A stretch of 64,000 nt of DNA from Apostichopus japonicus (Eukaryota > Echinodermata > Holothuroidea > Aspidochirotida > Stichopodidae), in NCBI RefSeq assembly GCF_037975245.1, contig NC_092573.1, forward strand, positions 26,567,265-26,631,264, given 5' to 3'. Shown piece by piece: positions 22,020 to 33,012 of this stretch. The position numbers and the translations under genes are program-made. Every line of letters begins with the position of its first letter. The stretch's first letter is position 1. The notes beneath the pieces were generated by a model. It saw only the letters and a list, made by a program, of their open reading frames with translations. It was not told the DNA's origin and did no database searches.

Positions 22020-22028
22020 GTTCAAAAC
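22020..22028. repeat. Target-site duplication, right
   Basis: GTTCAAAAC, identical to 14493-14501. Confidence 0.9.
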
Positions 22029-22475
22029 AGCTGATCTGAAGAACGCGGTGGTAGATCAAAAAATATCTTACTACTACGTTTCAGTGAAGGATATCTTTAA
22101 CCCATCGGTTTGACATGGAATTTGATCAGTAAATACTGTTCGAATATAAAGAATGACGATTACTTTACAATGGACAATCGGTTGTCTCTGAACGATCTCT
22201 TTCCGCTTGATAAGTAATCCCTGTGATGATATCTTTTAGGATTTATTGGGTCCATTATTACGACTGTAATGCTTAAAAGATGTTACGTGTCTGTACATTG
22301 CTAGTCTTCAAAATGAATTGCCCTATACGGTACCTCAAGCTAACAATTAGGGGGGGGGGGGGGGGCAGGAGGGAAATGAAATCCACATCAAGGATCCTAC
22401 GTAAAGAAGAATAAACACGGAAACATCAATTTCAGTTCAGGGACGTACATTCACTATTTCATAAGGTGCTGTAGA
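22029..22475 (-). other. Displaced DOLK 5' flank
   Basis: Before the MULE inserted, this sequence was contiguous with the DOLK leader at 14492, so the original promoter or 5' UTR probably lies here. No clear TATA or initiator was picked out. A poly-G run lies at 22349-22366. Confidence 0.5.
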
Positions 22476-23865
22476 CAGTGGCGTCACCAGACTTTTCAGT
22501 CTGGGGGGGGGGGGGCACCAGCATTTGATGGGGGGGGGGGGCACTTAGGTGGATACGGATCAATGTCCTGGGGAGGGGTCTAAGGGGAGGGGGTGCCCCT
22601 CCAGGCGCGGCGGAACGGAAAAATTATTGGGGGGGGACTAATGTGTAGAGACTATCTAAGCGGAGCGCCACCATCGCCGGTTGGCGCGGAGCGAACAAGA
22701 AAATTTTGGGTTTTTCAAACCCCCAGATGGCCGGAAACGGCACTTCCCGAGTGTTTTATGCTGCGAATACCTAGCCCTAAAATATGGGTCTCAAGCCTGC
22801 AATTTCTCAGATTGCACGTAAAAGTCTGTAAAAACATTGTAATTTGTATATTCGATGGTGTTTTAAGAGAGTAGCTATTACTCGTAGTGTACTCGCAAAG
22901 ACGTTTTTGAGTGTAGTAAGGGGCCCCCGGTTCCACCGCCACTGCCCCCCCATCCCCTTTGGAAAATTTTCGCATACGGAGGATGGGCTAGATGCAAAAT
23001 GCTGCCACATTTGATGCTAAATTCGATCTGAAGATATCTCCAGAAATTGCTATTTTTGAGGTAATGATTTTAACAAGGCGCAGAATTTTGCAGAGGATAT
23101 GAACCACATGCTGTCGATATTATGCCTAACCCTATCAATAGAACCTACATTTGTTGAATTAATGTGTGCATTACCCCGACTCCTTTCTTGTCCTTCTCGT
23201 TTTCGCTCATTATCTATTAAGATGTAACAGGTTCCAGCATCGTTATTGGCTCCTATCAGGGATCTCACCATGCAATCCAAAGTTTGATCACACATCGAGT
23301 ATGGCTCAGTATGCAGGTGTGAACATTCGCCATTTGTTCCTACAAGCATCTGACCTCAATGACCTCTGCACCCCCTACACAACAGGGTTAATATATGGGT
23401 CCACAAATATAGGCCAGTATGGTGCCTGCGGACCCTCATATTCTCACATTTCGTCAGCTCCTAACCTGTCAACCTCAGACCAATTGGGCAACATATTGCA
23501 GTACCCTCCCTTCTCACAGTCATGTAGCTCGCGAAGTGGACTTGTATATCCGCTGGTATGGCGTGAGCACTGACACATTCAATGTAAATATCGACACCTG
23601 TTGTGATGGCGCGGGTTACGACTTCGATACCCGACGTTCAAGGATAAACTTGTTCATTTTTTCGCAGCTCATTGGAAGAAAATACGAATTACTGTGCTTC
23701 TTTGTCCTTATGAAAAACCAACTCAGATGATGGGAGTTGAATATAACAAAATATATATATATATTTTTACCAACCCAAATCTCAGATGGGGGGCACTCGG
23801 GGGGCACTAGGTTTTTCAGGGGGGCACGTGCCCCCTGCCCCCCCCCCCCCTTGGCGACGCCACTG
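22476..23865. mobile_element. hAT-type transposon, 1390 bp, with 8-bp target duplication
   Basis: Terminal inverted repeats CAGTGGCGTC and GACGCCACTG, with exact flanking GCTGTAGA at 22468-22475 and 23866-23873. A second element (22602-22944) is nested inside. 23280-23640 has codon-like stretches (e.g. DLYIRWYGVSTDTFNVNID) in two plus frames. I do not recognise them; they could be a captured gene piece or decayed transposase. Confidence 0.85.
22602..22944. mobile_element. GC-ended MITE, nested copy
   Basis: Starts CAGGCGCGGCGGAACGG and ends CCGGTTCCACCGCCACTG. About 320 bp matches 25711-26031 nearly base for base. No target duplication is visible, so it may be a deleted copy. Confidence 0.7.
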
Positions 23866-23873
23866 GCTGTAGA

Positions 23874-25702
23874 GCCTGGTATGGGCCGACCAGCTGTTTT
23901 GAGGAATTCAGTGCAACAAATGTAGCAACTTTCGGGCGGACTGACTCTAATAGGAGAATGTTATACCCACAGCTGTTACTCTTTGATTGCTAACTGTAAA
24001 AAGTCCACATCTTTGTGAAACAATTTATATTAAATGTTGCCGAAATTTATATGAAAGATCGAATTTGACGTGATATAAGAGAAAGGTAACTGGTTTGGGC
24101 TCTTTATAAATAGTACTGAGTCCTGGAATTCTGGTATACTCCCTGTCAATCACTGTACGTGTGTGGATTAATTAATACTATAATTGGTCCGAGGCTGTTT
24201 ATTTTGGTCTAAATTACTTTAATAAGACGTCTTCCCAGTAGTAAGCATCTACTGTATACTCAATTCGTGTTTATGCTAAACTGCTACTAATTAACCTAGT
24301 GGACTAACCTGTCTTCAACCTATATACCCCGCGGTCAGCCACAATACAACAGTAGACTTTTGTTGCCTGGTGTTACGGGGGATGGCGCAATGCCTTCGTA
24401 AGCTCCAACATTTTTAGAATAAAATGTCACAAATAGGATTAGGCGTTTGGGACTACAATATAGCCTACATTTATAGTCGAAATATGCCTCATAAATCATG
24501 CACCATCTGACGTCTAAAGTTTTATTTCTTTCTTTCTATGGGAAGCCATCCAACCCCCATACATAGGAAACGGCTTCAATGGCACCACAGCAGTACCCGT
24601 CCTTATATAATACATCACTTGCATCTGTCCCGCCCACAAACTATCAGTCCCTACCCTCATCTTTCATAGTAAATTTTACCCCCCCCCCAACCTTTGTAAT
24701 CCTGTGCACGCCACTGAATCCAGGGGCAAAGGCCCAGGAAGCTACATCGTTAGTATATACTTTGCTCTGTCGTAGCGAATTTAAAGCACAAAAATACATG
24801 TGAGCCTGAAGAATTCAATTTATGGCATTTGGCTAGATGTTCAGTATTGTTATCTAGTGGGGACGTTTACTAGCAACTATCACCCGGAAAAAAGAGGAAT
24901 TATCAGAGGATTCCAACCCCTAGTGAGGAATTCCGGGGATATTTGATGTTCTCTTGAAGCAATTTGAAAGCCTGCACAGACATACATGTCTGAGAGGAAT
25001 TCAATACTAGCGGAAAGTAGGCATTATTACGCAGCCCCATGCATGACGTTAGCATTTTATTAGCCTAATATTATCCGGGAAATGTAGCCGTGAGAAACAA
25101 TAATTTTGTTTTGTCTTTGATCACTATTAAATTATTACTCTCACTTCCGTTAGTGTAAGACCACGCACGCCGCTAAATTCAGTTCTGTTCTAAATTTCTT
25201 ATAGCAGTTTAGAAGGGAAAAAACAGAAATACAGTTTTATCGGGAAATTAAAACATGAAAGAGATGATGAAAGAGGGTTCAATCTGTGGCAGAATTAACG
25301 GACAAACTTCGAAGGGAAATGGGACATGTGACTTAAAGGGGGCAAACCACATAGTCAACCCACCCCCCCCCCAAAAAAAACAACAGACAAAATGCATACA
25401 AATACATTTTGCAGCAAAACGATACTAATTACATTATTCTTAATTTCTCAACAAAGGTCCATTTGTAATGAGGAGGCCGGCACTACTTCATTCCAAAATT
25501 AAAACGGCTTTTTATTAACAAAACCGGGCAAGTTAAAGTTATGACAAGGGGCACATTTGAGATTTTTCACAACACCTTAAGTTGTATAACTTTTCATGAC
25601 ACATATAGGATCTACCATCTGTTGCACTGCAGTAATCGTATCATCGATAACAAGAGTTCAACGGACAATATCAAAGTGTTGCACTTTATCACCCATGCAA
25701 TA
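23874..25702. other. Intergenic, nothing recognised
   Basis: AT-rich single-copy-looking sequence with short C runs (24670, 25362). No exon, RNA gene or complete element found on either strand. Confidence 0.5.
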
Positions 25703-25710
25703 ACATAACA

Positions 25711-26800
25711 CAGGCGCGGCGGAACGGAAAAATTATTGGGGGGGGGGGGGGCTAATGTGTGGAGACTAACTAAGCGGCTCGCCACCATCGGTTGGCGCGG
25801 AGCGTACAAGAAAAATTTTGGGTTTTTTCAAACCCCCAGATGGCCGGAAACGGCACTTCCCGAGTGTTTTATGCTTCGAATACCTAGCCCTAAAATATGG
25901 GTCTCAAGCCTGCAATTTCTCAGATTGCACGTAAAAGTCTGTAAAAACATTGTAATTTGTATATTCGATGGTGTTTTAAGAGAGTAGCTATTACTCGTAG
26001 TGTACTCGCAAAGACGTTTTTGAGTGTAGTAAGGGCAGTGGCGGAGCTAGGGGTATTGGTCGGGGGGGGGGCAAGAATGGTCTGTAGGGGCGCTTTCGAC
26101 ACTATCTAAGCGGAGCGCCACCACAGGTTGGCGCGGAACGTACAGAAAATTTTTGAGTAAAGATACTCCCTAGATTGCAGGAAATGACCCTTCCGAGCCT
26201 TGCTAATTTGCAGATAAACGGAGAATAAATAGGTGTCGTCGCCATTTTGTCGGAAAATTACACCAACAGAATATGACAAATGTCAATAGGTATATGAGAG
26301 CGCAATAAAATAGTCAATAATCGCGAATAAGTAAAAAGTAGTGAAAAGCTGAAAAGGGCGCCAGCAGTCCATTTGAATCTGTCAGGGGGGGGGGGCATCC
26401 GCCCCTGACTGTTTATATGGACGCTCCGCCACTAAGTAATGGGATGTTGGAGAACTGGCTGAAATGAGGCAGGTCATTGGCCTAAGACGAAGTTGTGTTA
26501 CGCTTACCGGTACTCACACTCACTGCTTCCACTTTTCACGGGGCGTGAAGACGCGGTTGGGGTGACAATATGGTCTTTAGCCAGGGGACGGGCCGAGGGT
26601 CCCCCAGCAATTACTAAAATGATTACACCTATATAGTATACGTGTGCATCGGACAGATCGACAAATATACATTGAAAAATGGGCAGATGCACGTTTCGGA
26701 GCTTTGGTAAATATTGGGGGGCTTATCATGCATTTGCCCCCTCAACTTTTTCATTGGGGGGGCTGAGCCCCCCCAAGCCCCCCCGGTTCCGCCGTCACTG
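25711..26800. mobile_element. GC-ended hAT-type element, complete copy with nested MITE
   Basis: Starts CAGGCGCGGCGGAACGG and ends CCCGGTTCCGCCGTCACTG. Flanked by exact 8-bp duplications ACATAACA at 25703-25710 and 26801-26808. MITE copy B (26036-26434) is inserted inside with its own duplication. No coding sequence recognised. Confidence 0.85.
26036..26434 (-). mobile_element. hAT-type MITE, copy B (399 bp)
   Basis: Starts CAGTGGCGGAGC and ends GCTCCGCCACTA. Flanks AGTAAGGG and AGTAATGG form an 8-bp duplication with one mismatch. Interior words such as AATAGTCAATAATCGCGAAT match copy A (2963-3357) in inverse orientation. Confidence 0.85.
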
Positions 26801-26819
26801 ACATAACATTTATGCCAAT

Positions 26820-27030
26820 ATGTACCAGCTTTTCACCAGCTGCATTAATATGATTTAAGGTTGTTGCAATTTTAAAATGTTGGTCCCTCTCAAATGATGG
26901 TCCCAAAAATGAGGTCTACATGTACCACTGAGCTATTAAACAACAACTGTATACCAAGTTTGTCTACAATCCAAGTTAAGGTTGTGGAGTTATTGAATTT
27001 AAATATTTGTGGTCCACGCCAAAATAGATA
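26820..27030 (+). repeat. Dispersed repeat, copy 1
   Basis: Contains CTACATGTACCA, GCTATTAAAC, AACTGTATACCAAGTTTG and GTTGTGGAGTTATTG in the same order as two copies at 50880-51090 and 51250-51460. Family unknown. Confidence 0.6.
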
Positions 27031-27336
27031 GGGAAAACCTTCTCACTATATACATCTACATCACAAGTATCACACATATCCATCACTCCGTTGTTGAGTT
27101 ATCGAGGATCGAAGCAAGTGTCACAGACCCTCATATACACGCACACCAACCTGACTGCGAAGGTTCTTTTGCTTCCAGCAAAGAAACAATAAAAACTAAA
27201 ATAAACAATCATCCTACACATCAGCCCGTTACTAATAAGTGCGATGCAAAGTTGGTATACTTTGTATATTTTCTTGACAAATCCACAGAAAGTGATATTT
27301 ATCACCATTTGGCAATGTTTCAGCATTAGATATTAA

Positions 27337-27539
27337 TCATGCTTCTCGATCGGCCTTTTGGCTAAGATCATGTGTAGTATCTGTTCCCTTTTGAGGGGAA
27401 TGTTGATTCACACCCGGCGATGATCACAAAGTCACAGTCCCCGGCAATGCAAGGGACTGGGGTTGAGAGCGGATCAGTCGTTCAGTAGTTTGGTTTTTGT
27501 GCCCAGTTTCTTTCCTGGGTGACTTTTCTTAAAAAGTAA
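27337..27539 (+). repeat. U2-snRNA-headed element, copy 2 (well preserved)
   Basis: CGGCCTTTTGGCTAAGATCA then TGTGTAGTATCTGTTC is the 5' end of U2 snRNA, including stem-loop I and the GUAGUA branch-point-pairing segment, with a small AT insertion. After that the sequence leaves U2. It has a possible hairpin TTCCCTTTTGAGGGGAA, a CAGTCCC/GGGACTG stem, a U-rich Sm-site-like GGTTTTTGTG and a terminal hairpin CCCAG/CTGGG. The 3' half matches copy 1. It could be a U2-derived SINE or a divergent snRNA-like gene family. No proximal promoter element was identified. Confidence 0.7.
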
Positions 27540-27679
27540 ACATGTTTTAGATTAGTAATTAGAATTTATAATATTAAATGGCTTAACAACATTTCAAGGC
27601 CTGCACTGAGGAGTGGAAGTCTTCATCAATTAACCTGAAAGGAGCATTCCAGTGATTGAACATACTTAAATGGTGAATG

Positions 27680-28035
27680 CAGTGGCGTAGGAATGTACTT
27701 TTGAGAGGGGGGGGGGGGGGCTGAAGACTGATGGCCGGCCTGGGAGGGGGGTCTAAGGGGGGATTTTTTTTGGCGTTTCCAGGTGGCCTCAGATGCAATT
27801 TGGTGCAATGTAGCACACTTCAACCCACCCACTCCATTTTGTATATAATTTTGCATTTTCACCTGGCCTTAGATGCAATTTGGTGCTCCAAATGAGATTT
27901 TTTTCTCATTTGGAAATAAAAAAGGGGTTTTCTGACTTGCGAAGCGGGGGGGGGGGGGGGACGGAATGATACTTCCGCCCTCCACATTTTTCACTGAGGG
28001 GGCTGCCGCCCCAGCCCCCGGTTCCTACGCCCTTG
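27680..28035. mobile_element. hAT-type MITE, 356 bp
   Basis: Starts CAGTGGCGTAGGAA and ends GGTTCCTACGCCCTTG. Exact 8-bp duplication GGTGAATG at 27672-27679 and 28036-28043. The G-rich left and C-rich right subterminal parts can pair. Two ~65-bp internal direct repeats contain CCTCAGATGCAATTTGG or its variant. Confidence 0.85.
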
Positions 28036-28043
28036 GGTGAATG

Positions 28044-28756
28044 TCTTAAAACTGGAATACATAGGTTGACATTTCTTGGACCATGAAGACTAAAATTCTA
28101 CCTTAAGTATTCTCAAAGGAATGATTTTTTACAAAGATGTCATATTTTGACCTCTGCTGACCTCTGCTACACGTGATACGGTTATTTTACTTACTAAAAC
28201 GAATGGCCCATGCCATGGATGAACCTCATCTCAGCTGTACATTTGAGTTATCATGCTTACTAAAGTTTCATGCTTCAATCTCTAGTCACCTCCGATGACC
28301 TTTGACCCTTATAATATTGATATAAATCCTATGGTAACTAAAGTGGATGCATGTACTGTCATAAATTCACATTATGGAAAAAGGGACTCTCTTCTATAAC
28401 TGGAATGGGAAGTGTTAAACTGACTTGCAACCTTCACATGTTTTACAGTGACATTCTCCTATTAGAGTCAATATCAATCCGCCCACATGTTCTCCTTCAG
28501 GAAAATGCAGTAGATCATATTTTTTACATGTTATCAATCAGGATCTGTTTTTTTGTGGCTTGCATGTTGAATTGGAAAACATGTGGTGCACAATTGGGTA
28601 AATGGAGGCAATTTTAGTCACCTTTAGGCCTCCCAGGATCAGCGTACAGAAATTGTTTACAAGTGACGAAAACTTCAGCCTCTGATAGCAAAAAATGTAC
28701 ATGGTCATAATACGGAAAATTGATGGTGCCACGAAAGGCCACTCGTCAGCTATCCA
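28044..28756. repeat. Degenerate intergenic repeat with TGACCT words
   Basis: Matches the dispersed family with TGACCTTTGACC (DR1 at 28296-28308). No gene seen. Confidence 0.45.
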
Positions 28757-29599
28757 GCCATGGGCGGCGATCATAGGGGCGGGGGGACATGTCCCCCAAT
28801 ATTCTAGGTGGGGGATATAGTATCTAATATCCCCGCCCAATATTTGTTATCATAGTTTTTTGTGGCTATAAATAGAAAATAATGCGTGAGATTATTTATC
28901 AAAATCATACTAGGTGGCGGCTAAAACTTCATCCACCACATGCTGCATGAGGTAAATGACTCTTCGTGGTCGTTTCTGTGATCTGTGACCGTATAGCAAG
29001 TTATTATTATTATCATAATGTCTGTACATCTCTTGTGTATGAGTGTAAGTGCGTACAATCATATATATGATCCACATCGATATGGGTTCACTGGGTTCCA
29101 TTTGGCCTGTTTCCTACAAGATTTCTAACCGCAGGCGCGTAGCCAAGGGGACGGGCGAATGGGGCAGCCGCCCCCCCTCCTTCAGCATAGTTTTTGTATT
29201 TTTTTGTTGTTGATATCGCTGGAATTTCAAAATAGGAAATGCTTAAATGCAACTTTCACGGCCTGGAAAGTGCCATTTCCAGCGATCTGGGAGGCATTTT
29301 CGGCCAAAATTTTCTTTTACGCTTCGCGCAACTCATGGTGGCGCTACGCTAAGATAGTTTGCCTACAAACTTCGCCCCTTCCTTGGCAAATTCCTCGCTA
29401 TGTGCCTGTCTAACCGTGTCACAATTTGTTACTAAATATCACCAAAAAACGTCACAGGCTTTCATCGAAAGTAGTTTTTACTTTCGAAATGAATCAGCTA
29501 GACGGACCGCATCCATAATGAAATTTGGTTTGCCGATTAAAATGGAAAATAGGGCTGTAGCAACCATGTATATATATATATATATATATACATATATAT

Positions 29600-29650
<51 letters not shown>

Positions 29651-30200
29651 CATACGTGTATATCTTTATTTATTTGTATATCTATATTGTCAATCTACAG
29701 CCCTATTTTCCTTTTTTATCGGCAAACCAAATTTCATTACGGGTGCGGTCCGTCATTTCGAAAAAAAAAGTAAAAGCACTTTCGGTGAAAGGCTGTGACG
29801 TTTATTGGTGATAAGCATTTTCTATTTTGAAATTACTAGCGATATCATAAAAAAATACCAAATATATGCTGAAAAAAACTATGCAACCAAATATTGGGTG
29901 GATATTAGATACTGTATCCCCACCTAAAATATTGGGGGGGGGGACATGTCTCCCCATCCCCCCCCATGATCGCCGCCCATGTGTAATGGGTGCACTACCA
30001 AAATAGGTGGTTACCATGGCGAATGAGGTTAAGAGTCAACGATCAAATGTCAAATTAGTCAAAAGTGACACAGGTAGGCATTAGGTAAGGAATTTGCCAA
30101 GGGAGGGGCGTAACTTGTAGGCAAACTATTTAAGCGTACGTAGCGCATCATGTGTTGGCGAGAAGTATAAAAGAAAATTTTGGCCGAACATGCCTCCCAG
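28757..30200. repeat. Nested palindromic transposon complex
   Basis: Outer arms start CATGGGCGGCGATCAT (28760) with the inverse at 29968-29983, and share ACATGTCCCCC and GTATCTAATATCC. Inner arms: 29460-29565 (AATGAAATTTGGTTTGCCGA, AAAATAGGGCTGTAG) inverse to 29690-29810, with a long (TA)n centre at 29567-29650. A third pair, 29285-29415 and 30065-30195, shares GGCCAAAATTTTCTTTTA and CTATTTAAG-like parts. Probably several elements nested or one composite fold-back element. Confidence 0.75.
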
Positions 30201-31600
30201 AGGTTGGTATAATGGGCATGTCTAGTACTAAAATATGGTTGCTATGGTAACAAACATCAGAATTCAGGCTTGAAATTAAGCAAAAGGGGCTCCAAGGGGA
30301 TTTAATAGACTTGCAAGTCAGTACACATTTGTCTGCACTGGTAGATTTCAACAATATTTCTTGGGCCGCATTCATATAGACTTAAAAAATAATGAGCCAA
30401 CTTGCCTGTATACAGGTGGGTATTCATTTCCCTTGGCTATTCGTTTTGTGAAACTGCTTTGCCATATTTCTAAGATGGCGACTGAAACTAATTCTTTATC
30501 TTTCTGTAGTACAGTTAAGGAACTCTAAGAACAGAATAAAACAGTAACTCAGCCACAATTTAGATTTTAATTTGGATTTAATGGCAGGGAACCAGAGATA
30601 TGGATCAAGGAAAGAATGGATGGCGAATCCTACAGGACTATCCCAATTTATCTGCTGTGTATACACAAATACCCTCAATACGACAACACTTTACAGCACA
30701 ACGTCACCTCCAGGAACAAGTCAAGTATCTAGCACCCTCGGAAATATTACATAAATCTGGGTGTAATACATAGTATGTCAAGCACTATCATAGTAAATGT
30801 TTACCATGGTAACTGAGTCTTTCTTGATTCAGCTTGTGATTTCCTGAATTTTCAGCTTCATACTTCTCAACCCAACCTTTGGCTCTATTTTCTATTGTGA
30901 AAGGGAAGAATGGGGGTGGGGGAGGAGGGAATGGTTAAATACCCAGGACAGAACATGTGTTGTTGCATTCCATGCATGTTTATACTATCCTGCTGTTCAC
31001 TCTATACAGGATGCAATTGATAGTTTCATCTTCTCATAGATGGTACACCACCAATGTCAGAGACTGACCTGTGGTGACACCAAAGGAATAAAAATTACAA
31101 CCTGGAAATGCTATTGCAAATCAAATTCCTTTATCTATATTTCATCCACCAGCTATTGTGAATTTGTGATACAAAATTGGTATAATAATGAACCATAAAG
31201 TTGCCAATATGAAGCATACTTGCTACTTCAAGGCAATTACCACCATGACCGTTAAAGCACTGTGAAGGATTAAACATTATAATTGCTCATTTAGTTCTAC
31301 CTTCATCATAAATGTTAATAAACAATTGTTAGATCCACTATCATTGTGTAACATGTTAATTTCATTTCATTTCCATCTCTTTCTCAATTATAATAAACAC
31401 AGTAAAATAGACAGAAAAAAATCAAGCTTTTACAAAAAAGTAGATATAATAACTTTCATTAACTAAGGCATCTGACACAATGACCATAACGTACATTAAA
31501 AAGCTTACAAGTTGCCATTAAATTGGCATATTAAAAACTTCCACAATTACACTTATACTTTTATAAACATACTTAGCTTCATGTAATAAGAAGCTTCAAC
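30200..31600. other. Intergenic region downstream of SPG11
   Basis: AT-rich with a purine-rich stretch (about 30903-30935). No exon or element recognised. Confidence 0.5.
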
Positions 31601-32760
31601 TCGGTCTAACCTTCCATTCAATAACTAAATGATAAATTCAGGCTACCCTTACACCATTCATCCCTAAATAATGAATTCAGGACAACAGCATATCATTTTA
31701 ATCTCTAAAGGATGAATTTGAGTCACAAATACACAATTTGTTTCTATTAATGATGCATTCAGGTCACCCTTGTGCCATGCTATCTATTAATGATGCATTC
31801 ATGTCACCCTTGCACTATGCTATCTATTAATGATGCATTCAGGTCACCCTTGCACTATGCTATCTATTAATGATGCATTCAGGTCACCCTTGCACTATGC
31901 TATCTATTAATGATGCATTCAGGTCACGCTTGCACTATGCTATCTATTAATGATGCATTCAGGTCACCCTTGCACTATGCTATCTATTAATGATGCATTC
32001 AGGTCACCCTTGCACTATGCTATCTATTAATGATGCATTCAGGTCACCCTTGCGCTATGCTATCTATTAATGATGCATTCAGGTCACCCTTGCACTATGC
32101 TATCTATTAATGATGCATTCAGGTCACCCTTGCGCTATGCTATCTATTAATGATGCATTCAGGTCACCCTTGCGCTATGCTATCTATTAATGATGCATTC
32201 AGGTCACCCTTGCGCTATGCTATCTATTAATGATGCATTCAGGTCACGCTTGCACTATGCTATCTATTAATGATGCATTCAGGTCACCCTTGCACTATGC
32301 TATCTATTAATGATGCATTCAGGTCACCCTTGCACTATGCTATCTATTAATGATGCATTCAGGTCACCCTTGCGCTATGCTATCTATTAATGATGCATTC
32401 AGGTCACCCTTGCGCTATGCTATCTATTAATGATGCATTCAGGTCACCCTTGCGCTATGCTATCTATTAATGATGCATTCAGGTCACCCTTGCGCTATGC
32501 TATCTATTAATGATGCATTCAGGTCACCCTTGCGCCATGCTATCTATTAATGATGCATTCAGGTCACCCTTGCGCCATGCTATCTATTAATGATGCATTC
32601 AGGTCACCCTTGCGCCATGCTATCCATTAATGATGCATTCAGGTCACCCTTGCGCCATGCTATCCATTAATGATGCATTCAGGTCACCCTTGCGCCATGC
32701 TATCCATTAATGATGCATTCCGCTCACTGTTACATCATTCAACTCCTAAATGTTACGTCT
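31600..32760. repeat. 40-bp minisatellite next to the SPG11 stop
   Basis: Unit TATCTATTAATGATGCATTC then AGGTCACCCTTGCACTATGC. About 24 near-identical copies lie at 31745-32720, with diverged copies on both edges. Variation is concentrated at CACTATGC/CGCTATGC/CGCCATGC, and the three variants occur in blocks. It ends about 70 bp from the stop codon, so it may be transcribed in the 3' UTR. Confidence 0.95.
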
Positions 32761-32828
32761 CTCTTAATGATCATTAATTAGATCAAGTTGTCTTTGTACT
32801 TCATATGTTGCTGCATTTTTGTCATCAT

Positions 32829-33012
32829 CTACATCAACATTGTGACATCCTTAAGGTAAGCTGCATTTTCATCTTGAAGTAATAATGAAGTGATCTCCTG
32901 AAATCCAAACTCTGCTGCTATTCTGTACTTTGCTACAATGTCAGGACAAAGCATGACAAGTTGCTTCATATTATTAGTAACTGTACCACCTCTTGACTTT
33001 TCCTTCCCATAT
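32829..33012 (-). CDS. SPG11: SPG11 last exon and stop
   Basis: Acceptor TTCTACAG|ATATGG; 60 codons and TAG. Encodes YGKEKSRGGTVTNNMKQLVM then LCPDIVAKYRIAAEFGFQEI and LKDVTMLM, collinear with the human C-terminus. No AATAAA is seen close downstream on the minus strand. An ATTAAA near 31700 is a possible poly(A) signal, and if used it would put the 40-bp array in the 3' UTR. Confidence 0.95.

Noticed and set aside
27337-27539. A standard functional U2 snRNA gene
   Set aside because: Only the first ~45 nt match U2. Stem-loops III and IV and the normal Sm region are absent, and there is an insertion in stem-loop I.
29604-29811. Tyrosine/isoleucine-rich open frame
   Set aside because: It is a read-through of the (TA)n tract at the centre of the palindrome.
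31745-32720. CRISPR-like regular repeat
   Set aside because: Units are contiguous with no unique spacers, and the DNA is eukaryotic. It is a simple minisatellite, as are the other arrays.
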